This document shows, one piece after another, positions 60,425 through 64,000 of a stretch of DNA of 64,000 nt. The position numbers and the translations under genes were made by a program. Source of the DNA: an uncultured Fibrobacter sp. Lineage in GTDB: Bacteria > Fibrobacterota > Fibrobacteria > Fibrobacterales > Fibrobacteraceae. Location of the stretch: NCBI RefSeq assembly GCF_947305105.1, contig NZ_CAMZCS010000006.1:96416-160415 (forward strand), read 5' to 3'. The notes under the pieces are model-generated. The model made no database searches. It was not told the origin of the DNA and was given only the letters and a program-made list of their open reading frames with translations. The first letter of the stretch is position 1, and each line of letters begins with the position of its first letter.

Positions 60425-61693
60425 CTAGAAATAAAGGCCAATAAGAACGGCAGTCACCACGCAAATGCCCAAGACCGCCGGCACGATGAGCTTACGCATG
60501 GGCTTTGCCCCCAAGAAAAACACAAGGCCCCCCTTGGTAAGCGTATTCGCAAGGCTTGCAAACAAAATCGAAAGAATCAGTTCCCGGTTCTCGATAGAAG
60601 CCTTCATGCTCATGTCTATTAACGAGAAAGCCACGGCATCCATCTCGGCGGCGCCCCCCAAGAAACTGCAACCGATAAGCGCTCCGTTGCCCAAGTACAC
60701 GCGGGCGGCATTCGCGACAAACATCACGACTGTGAAAACTAGGCCAAACTTGATTGCAGGCAAAAGCCGGAACGGATTGCTGAAATCCGAACTCTTCTCG
60801 GTATGCTGCCCAGCCTTGAACTTGAGGAACAAGGCGTATCCCAGGCTCGGGACCACCGGCACAAGCAGCGGAACAGCAAGTGGCCCCGCCAGATTCGGCA
60901 CCAAGAAAATGCAAATGCAATACAGGCGCGCATACATCACCGCCCAGCTGAGCACGATGCCCACGGTAAAATCATCAGCATAGCTTTCGTTGTTGCGGCT
61001 CCGCCCCACCATGTTGAGCGTAAGCGCGGTACTGCTCGCAAGCCCGCCAAAAAGCCCCGTCAGCCAAATTCCCTTGCCCGGGCCAATCAACTTGATCAAG
61101 ATGTAGCTCACGAAACCGATGCCGCTGATGAACACGACAAAGAGCCAAATCGAATGAGGATTCAGAACCTCGAGCCCCGGCGGGCCAAACGAACTGTTCG
61201 GCAAAAACGGAAGAATCATCAACGTGATCACGGCAAACTTCACTGTCGCGATAATATCTTCCGCCGAAAGTCTGTTCGCAAAGTCGTGCAGTTGCTTCTT
61301 GGAATTGAGCAGCAACAAGAGAACGACCATCCCCACGCACGCTTCCAGCAACCGATTGTACCAGCACAACCCGCCAAGAAGGTAAACAAGCAGCAAGGCG
61401 ACACTTGTCGTTATACCGGCCGTACCTTCCTTATGGCTCAAGCCGAATGCGACATGCGATGCCGCCAACAAAATCCCGATGACGACAAGGCCTGTAATGA
61501 ACGGAGCCACAGAGCCAAGCAAATCAGAAAAGAACACAGACAAAACACCGCTCAAGCCGACCATCGAAAATGTGCGGACACCCGCCGGATGCCTATCCGA
61601 CGCATCGAAATACGAATGCTCACGCTGCATGCCGATAATAAAACCGATACCCAGCGCAGCGATAAGCTTATAAAAAATATGGAACTCAATCAT
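60425..61693 (-). CDS. MgtC/SapB family membrane protein with DUF4010
   Basis: 422 residues from ATG 61693, about 12 membrane helices. The N-terminal MgtC-like part is LIAALGIGFIIGMQREHSYFDAS...AGVRTFSMVGLSGVLSVFF; the C-terminal DUF4010 part contains WLTGLFGGLASSTALTLNMVGRSR and GCSFLGGAAEMDAVAFSLIDM. Function is unknown; a transport role is presumed. It lies 32 bases upstream of thiD and may be cotranscribed with it. Confidence 0.87.
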   Translation of the reverse strand: MIEFHIFYKLIAALGIGFIIGMQREHSYFDASDRHPAGVRTFSMVGLSGVLSVFFSDLLGSVAPFITGLVVIGILLAASHVAFGLSHKEGTAGITTSVALLLVYLLGGLCWYNRLLEACVGMVVLLLLLNSKKQLHDFANRLSAEDIIATVKFAVITLMILPFLPNSSFGPPGLEVLNPHSIWLFVVFISGIGFVSYILIKLIGPGKGIWLTGLFGGLASSTALTLNMVGRSRNNESYADDFTVGIVLSWAVMYARLYCICIFLVPNLAGPLAVPLLVPVVPSLGYALFLKFKAGQHTEKSSDFSNPFRLLPAIKFGLVFTVVMFVANAARVYLGNGALIGCSFLGGAAEMDAVAFSLIDMSMKASIENRELILSILFASLANTLTKGGLVFFLGAKPMRKLIVPAVLGICVVTAVLIGLYF

Positions 61694-61761
61694 GCTTGTA
61701 AATCTATACAAAAAACAAGAAAAACGTCTATCCCCGAACCATTTTCAAGAACGGGAAGAAC

Positions 61762-63441
61762 CTAATTCTTGCGATTTTTCATCGTACTGACTTTCATGTC
61801 GTACATTTTGCTGTCGGCCAACTTGTAGACATCTTTGGCTTTTGTCGAATCGCCCAGTTCATGTATCGCGTAGCCGTAAGCGGCTTCCAATGGCACCGGC
61901 AAGCCGTAGCTATTGCTTTTCTCCAGAATTTTCAAGTCCTTCAACGCCGACTGCAACTCATGCAAGTGTTCCGAACGGACTATCGCCAAGAACTCGTCGC
62001 CACCCATGCGGATAGTCGTTCCCACTCCGTTGAAAGCCTTCTTGAACACTTCGGCATATCTTATCAATAATTTATCACCGACGCTGTGCCCGTGAGAATC
62101 ATTCACCTTCTTGAGGCCATTCATATCGATGCTCACGATAGCGTATTTGCTGTCCCGGCGGTCAAGCACCTCAAAAATTCGTTCGCACTTGGCCCTGTTG
62201 TAAAGCCCCGTCAGCGAATCACGAAAAGCAATCTGCTTGAGCATTTCTTTTTCGGTCTTGTCCATGACCACATCGTACAGATAAATAAAATAACTCACCA
62301 TCAGGAATATCACAAAAACAAGCGCACCCAACGGCAAAAGGGTTAAATCGATATTGCTATCGACAACGCCAAGGTACCACTGCATGTGGAAGCGCACCAA
62401 ATCAATGATTCCGAACGAGAAGAAGATGACGATTCCATAAACAAGGATGCGTTCCTGCATACCAAACATACGGTCGTGCAGAATTCTCGCCAAGAGCATG
62501 TACAAGAACAAGACAATCACAAAAAGATGGAAGAACGGAAGGAAGCACGAATAGTGAGCGAAGTTCAGCGCATGGGACACTGTCGATACGACAAAGAACA
62601 GCACGGCAACAGCCAAGAACGTCCATAGGCCGTTCATCTTCCAACGGGCAAGCCTCCCCCAGCGCATATTGATCAGCAAAAGACACATGGGAATCGGGAC
62701 TAGATAAAGCGAAATGTACTCAAGCAAGGTGTTGAAGGCAAAATCCATGGAGAACATTTGGATAACCCTCATATAGCACATGGTCCAAAGCCCCATCAAA
62801 AACGAAATGAAGCCTATCAGGATGAGTCGATAGAACGAGCGCGAATAAGCAAGAGCAATGAAACCAACAAAGACAGAAAGAACAGAGAAAAGGCAAAGGA
62901 AAATACCACTACCAGCCGCCAGCGCATGCCGCGAGAAAAAGTCCGACACAATGTTGTTATGCAAGACCTTGACGGACGTGGAAGTGAGCGCCGCAGCGGT
63001 TTCCGCAACGATTTGTTTTATGGTAATCGTGCGGCGGTCGACATTTTCGGGTAAATTGATAAAATGGAACCCGCTACCGACCAGGCGCCCTTGTTTATAC
63101 AAATCATGCCCATAGCTGTAAATAGGCTGGTCGTCCAAATAGACCGAAACTGCAGAGTGGAAAGTCCTGAAGCGCAGCGTAGACAAGGGAAGGACGTCGA
63201 TGTTCAGGAGTTTCTTGTAAACAAGCGTATCGCCAATTTTGACATCTTCGGGAATCTTGTATTCCGCGATATTGACATTATTCGAGGTGGAACCACCATA
63301 GGTGACCGACCAGCCCTCATCGAAATGCAGTTGGTCGTTATCAAGCCCGCGCTTGCTCAGATTTGCGAAGAACACAAAAAAGAGCACCAAGAACGCGAAC
63401 GCGATGACTGTGAATAAAATCCTGCGAGACCGCCTCATCAT
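61762..63441 (-). CDS. Diguanylate cyclase with extracellular 7TMR-DISM-like sensor
   Basis: 559 residues from ATG 63441, preceded by GGATTGGG. A first membrane helix (ILFTVIAFAFLVLFFVFFANL), a periplasmic beta-sandwich (~residues 30-180), seven or so membrane helices, then a GGDEF domain (DSLTGLYNRAKCERIFEVL; IVSIDMNGLKKVNDSHGHSVGDKLL; RMGGDEFLAIV). The active site is intact; no RxxD inhibitory site precedes GGDEF. It makes c-di-GMP in response to an external carbohydrate-like or other signal. It overlaps or abuts the folA stop. Confidence 0.9.
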   Translation of the reverse strand: MMRRSRRILFTVIAFAFLVLFFVFFANLSKRGLDNDQLHFDEGWSVTYGGSTSNNVNIAEYKIPEDVKIGDTLVYKKLLNIDVLPLSTLRFRTFHSAVSVYLDDQPIYSYGHDLYKQGRLVGSGFHFINLPENVDRRTITIKQIVAETAAALTSTSVKVLHNNIVSDFFSRHALAAGSGIFLCLFSVLSVFVGFIALAYSRSFYRLILIGFISFLMGLWTMCYMRVIQMFSMDFAFNTLLEYISLYLVPIPMCLLLINMRWGRLARWKMNGLWTFLAVAVLFFVVSTVSHALNFAHYSCFLPFFHLFVIVLFLYMLLARILHDRMFGMQERILVYGIVIFFSFGIIDLVRFHMQWYLGVVDSNIDLTLLPLGALVFVIFLMVSYFIYLYDVVMDKTEKEMLKQIAFRDSLTGLYNRAKCERIFEVLDRRDSKYAIVSIDMNGLKKVNDSHGHSVGDKLLIRYAEVFKKAFNGVGTTIRMGGDEFLAIVRSEHLHELQSALKDLKILEKSNSYGLPVPLEAAYGYAIHELGDSTKAKDVYKLADSKMYDMKVSTMKNRKN

Positions 63442-63461
63442 GTTTCCCAATCCTGCGGGAG

Positions 63462-63947
63462 TCAACGCTCCCAGACTTGGAACAATGTAGCAAAATCGTT
63501 TTTCTCGTCAGCACTAAAAGATTCTTCGGATACCATTCGCCAGCCATCTCCCCAATCCGGGAAGAACACATCGCCATCTACATCGGAAAGCACACGCGTC
63601 ACATACAACTTTTTGACAAGCGGCATGGCCTCGCGGTATACGGCGGCGCCGCCGATGATGAAGCACTCCGTTTCCCCGGCGGCGCGGGCCTTGTCCAAGG
63701 CCTGTTCGAGGCTCCCGCACACAGTGCACCCCGGAGCCTCGAACGCCGTATTCCGCGTGAGCACATAGTTCGTGCGGTTCGGCAACGGGCGTCCGATGTC
63801 GTCGTAGTTCTTGCGACCGAGGATTATGGAATGCCCCGTCGTGATAGCCTTGAAGCGTTTGAGGTCGGCGGAAAGGTGCCACGGGAGGTGCCCGTCACGG
63901 CCGATGACGTTGTTTTGGGAAATAGCGACAATAGCGGAGATGAGCAT
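63462..63947 (-). CDS. folA: Dihydrofolate reductase
   Basis: 161 residues. ISAIVAISQNNVIGRDGHLPWHLSADLKRFKAITTGHSIILGRKNYDDIGRPLPNRTNYVLTR, then CFIIGGAAVYREAMPLVKKLYVTRV; the catalytic acid is Asp in LSADLKRFK. It reduces dihydrofolate for thymidylate and purine synthesis. A seven-base tandem repeat runs right up to the ATG, leaving no Shine-Dalgarno sequence. Confidence 0.95.
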   Translation of the reverse strand: MLISAIVAISQNNVIGRDGHLPWHLSADLKRFKAITTGHSIILGRKNYDDIGRPLPNRTNYVLTRNTAFEAPGCTVCGSLEQALDKARAAGETECFIIGGAAVYREAMPLVKKLYVTRVLSDVDGDVFFPDWGDGWRMVSEESFSADEKNDFATLFQVWER

Positions 63948-64000
63948 AATGGATAATGGATAATGGATAATGGATAATGGATAATGGATAATGGATAATG
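63946..64000 (-). repeat. Heptanucleotide tandem repeat (CCATTAT)n upstream of folA
   Basis: At least seven perfect copies of a 7-bp unit (ATAATGG on the plus strand) from the folA start codon to the window edge and probably beyond. On the gene strand the folA ATG is the last ATTATG of the array. Confidence 0.9.

Overview
The window looks like the chromosome of an anaerobic gut or rumen bacterium of the Fibrobacterota, most likely a Fibrobacter species. This is inferred from content, not from a marker gene: a GH30 xylanase with a long C-terminal tail, BioW-type biotin synthesis, many exported flavodoxins, frequent DUF4143 ATPases, and promoters of the form TTGACA-N17-TATATTTG. I saw no rRNA, tRNA or CRISPR array.

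Layout. 0-6 kb: a zinc acquisition operon read leftwards from a Fur/Zur regulator through ZnuA, ZnuC and ZnuB to small accessory proteins, a His-rich lipoprotein and a zinc-type TonB receptor cut by the window edge. 6.2-9.5 kb: carB. 9.6-10.8 kb: an Rpn-family nuclease gene whose 3' end is duplicated. 10.9-16.8 kb: GH30 xylanase, a flavin reductase, an acetyltransferase, a cation efflux protein and an MBL hydrolase. 16.9-20.5 kb: two copies of a ~615-bp repeat, one next to a 5'-truncated larE. 20.5-28.6 kb: a redox cluster (carboxymuconolactone decarboxylase-cupin, SUMF1-flavodoxin, DUF4405 membrane protein, flavodoxin, monooxygenase). Its enzymes nearly all carry export signals, and three of its promoters share a palindrome exactly 44 bp upstream of the -10 box. 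A LysR regulator gene carrying a related site lies among them.

25.7-36.5 kb is an accessory island: aldo/keto reductase remnant, DUF4143 ATPase, ORF6N proteins, a LlaJI-type restriction-modification system (one m5C methyltransferase, a McrB-like motor, a LlaJI nuclease) and a kptA remnant. 37-40 kb holds an operon of an MBL-like protein, an Rrf2 regulator, a zinc macrodomain and a SirTM-type sirtuin, which together suggest reversible protein ADP-ribosylation. 40.1-47 kb holds a second LysR regulon (flavodoxin, alpha/beta hydrolase, cyclophilin-like lipoprotein) interrupted by two AAA ATPases, one with an unknown partner gene. 47-51.2 kb is the bioA-bioW-bioF-bioD operon. 53.2-56.1 kb is a phosphate-response operon (phoB, phoR, Na/Pi cotransporter) in which every gene is broken. 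56.3-64 kb is housekeeping: ddl, tsaB, rimI, a YdcF-like protein, thiD, an MgtC-like membrane protein, a diguanylate cyclase and folA.

The strongest leads are the exported redox regulon with its fixed operator geometry, the three AAA ATPases that each have their own iterated operator, the mosaic LlaJI locus, and the short tandem repeats that replace ribosome binding sites in front of several start codons.
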